Positions 5,402 to 5,962 of a stretch of 5,962 nt of DNA are shown one piece after another. Under the pieces are notes generated by a model, which did not search any database, was not told where the DNA came from, and worked only from the letters and a program-made list of their open reading frames with translations. The stretch is taken from NCBI GenBank assembly GCA_037444775.1, contig JBBILU010000052.1, positions 1 to 5,962 of the forward strand, in the 5' to 3' direction. The DNA comes from JBBILU01 sp037444775 (GTDB lineage Bacteria; Patescibacteriota; Gracilibacteria; BD1-5; UBA6164). The position numbers and the translations under genes are program-made. Within the stretch, counting starts at the first letter, position 1. Each line of letters begins with the position of its first letter.

Positions 5402-5962
5402 ATAGCTTTTCAAAAGCTTTTCTAACTGTTTGAGAATTTGCTGTAAGTCTTTGTTTTCTTGCATCAAAAAACCAAATATCTAAATCAACTGTTTTCTTGA
5501 TTATATCACTTGTTATATTATCGTCTAATTTCAAAATATATTCTCAATCTTTTGCAATTTTTTTGGAAATTTCAATAAAAACTTTATCCTCAGTTTCATT
5601 AAAAAGTTTTTTTCTTTTTAAAATATCAAATATTTTAGCATATTCATCTTCTATCAAACTTTCAACTCCAGCTTTATAATCTCAAGTATTTTTGTAATCA
5701 AGCAAACATTGCCATATTTCCCAAACACTTCAACCTAGATTTTCCCAAAAATATTCAATCATTTCATCTGTAAAATCTTCACTTTTTAACCATCATACAA
5801 CATCTTTTTTTTCTAAATGATCTACTAAATAATATTTAGAAGTATTTTTTAATTTTGCATGATTATATAATTCTTCTATATAATAAGAATCTGATGTCAA
5901 ACAAATAACATGAGCTAAATTAAACTGTTTAGTTAAACTAATAAAAAATTTAAATAATTCTT
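5400..5962 (-). CDS. Archaeal-type AAA ATPase (PF01637-like), C-terminal 186 aa; 5' end outside the window
   Basis: A partial gene; only the C-terminal part is visible, ending at TAA (5400-5402). The first visible residues include FFISLTKQFNLAHVICLTSD then SYYIEELYNHAKL and a YYLVDHLEKKDVVGWL segment. This matches the late ATPase core of the archaeal-type ATPase family (LTK..HLAHV...TSD.FFIEE.YN...L, then LVDDF or similar). LGGSVWEIWQ corresponds to the sensor-2 region, and the rest is an alpha-helical/winged-helix-like C-terminus ending IWFFDARKQRLTANSQTVRK, comparable to the family's I.FYDP....KPQS..v..AI end. The Walker A and B motifs would lie beyond position 5962, so ATP binding is inferred from the family. 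Four of six glycines are TGA. The family occurs in archaea and sporadically in Patescibacteria; its cellular role is poorly defined. It is separated from the pilin operon by a terminator and a new promoter, so a functional link is not implied. Confidence 0.65.

Noticed and set aside
5497..5679. Plus-strand standard-code ORF of 60 codons
   Set aside because: Antisense to the ATPase frame, which has recognisable family motifs.

Overview
The window is very AT-rich chromosomal DNA from an uncultured-type bacterium that reads TGA as glycine (genetic code 25). The code is visible directly: five reading frames stay open over long stretches only if TGA is a sense codon, and in the methylthiotransferase gene TGA falls on glycines that are invariant in the family (first GCKVN glycine, both glycines of GFPGET, VLTG, QSG), while TGG still encodes tryptophan. 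UGA=Gly is known from Candidatus Gracilibacteria (BD1-5) and Absconditabacteria (SR1) of the Patescibacteria/CPR, so the source is almost certainly one of these. Which of the two cannot be decided here. With standard-code translation the real genes are shattered, so all coding calls below use TGA=Gly and only TAA/TAG as stops.

Layout. 6-188 (minus): a 60-residue unrecognised protein with its own promoter at 217-245. 189-596: no convincing gene, but three tandem 14-base repeats (441-482) directly followed by two small hairpins (486-503, 505-521), then a good promoter (557-585). 597-966: a 54-codon ORF almost at that promoter's start point, followed by coding-like but frame-broken sequence, probably a decayed gene. 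1055-2593 (plus): a 512-residue membrane-anchored surface protein with a FecR-like domain and two Ig-like repeats. 2610-3896 (plus): MtaB-type tRNA methylthiotransferase, 16 bases downstream and probably in the same transcript. 3891-3927: a strong bidirectional terminator whose two arms contain the stop codons of the converging genes. 4394-5293 and 3922-4371 (minus): a two-gene operon of TrbC/VirB2-like type IV secretion pilin relatives, the first carrying three tandem copies of the pilin membrane hairpin and the second a single copy. 5400-5962 (minus, runs off the window): C-terminal part of an archaeal-type AAA ATPase (PF01637-like).

The parts do not form one obvious pathway. The plus-strand pair combines a cell-surface sensor or scaffold protein with a tRNA-modifying enzyme, a pairing without an evident functional logic. 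The minus-strand pair looks like envelope components of a pilus or a type IV secretion-like apparatus, but no VirB4, VirD4 or VirB6 homologue lies within the window. No start codon has a recognisable Shine-Dalgarno sequence; starts are preceded by A/T-only bases. No tRNA, rRNA, CRISPR array or insertion sequence was found.
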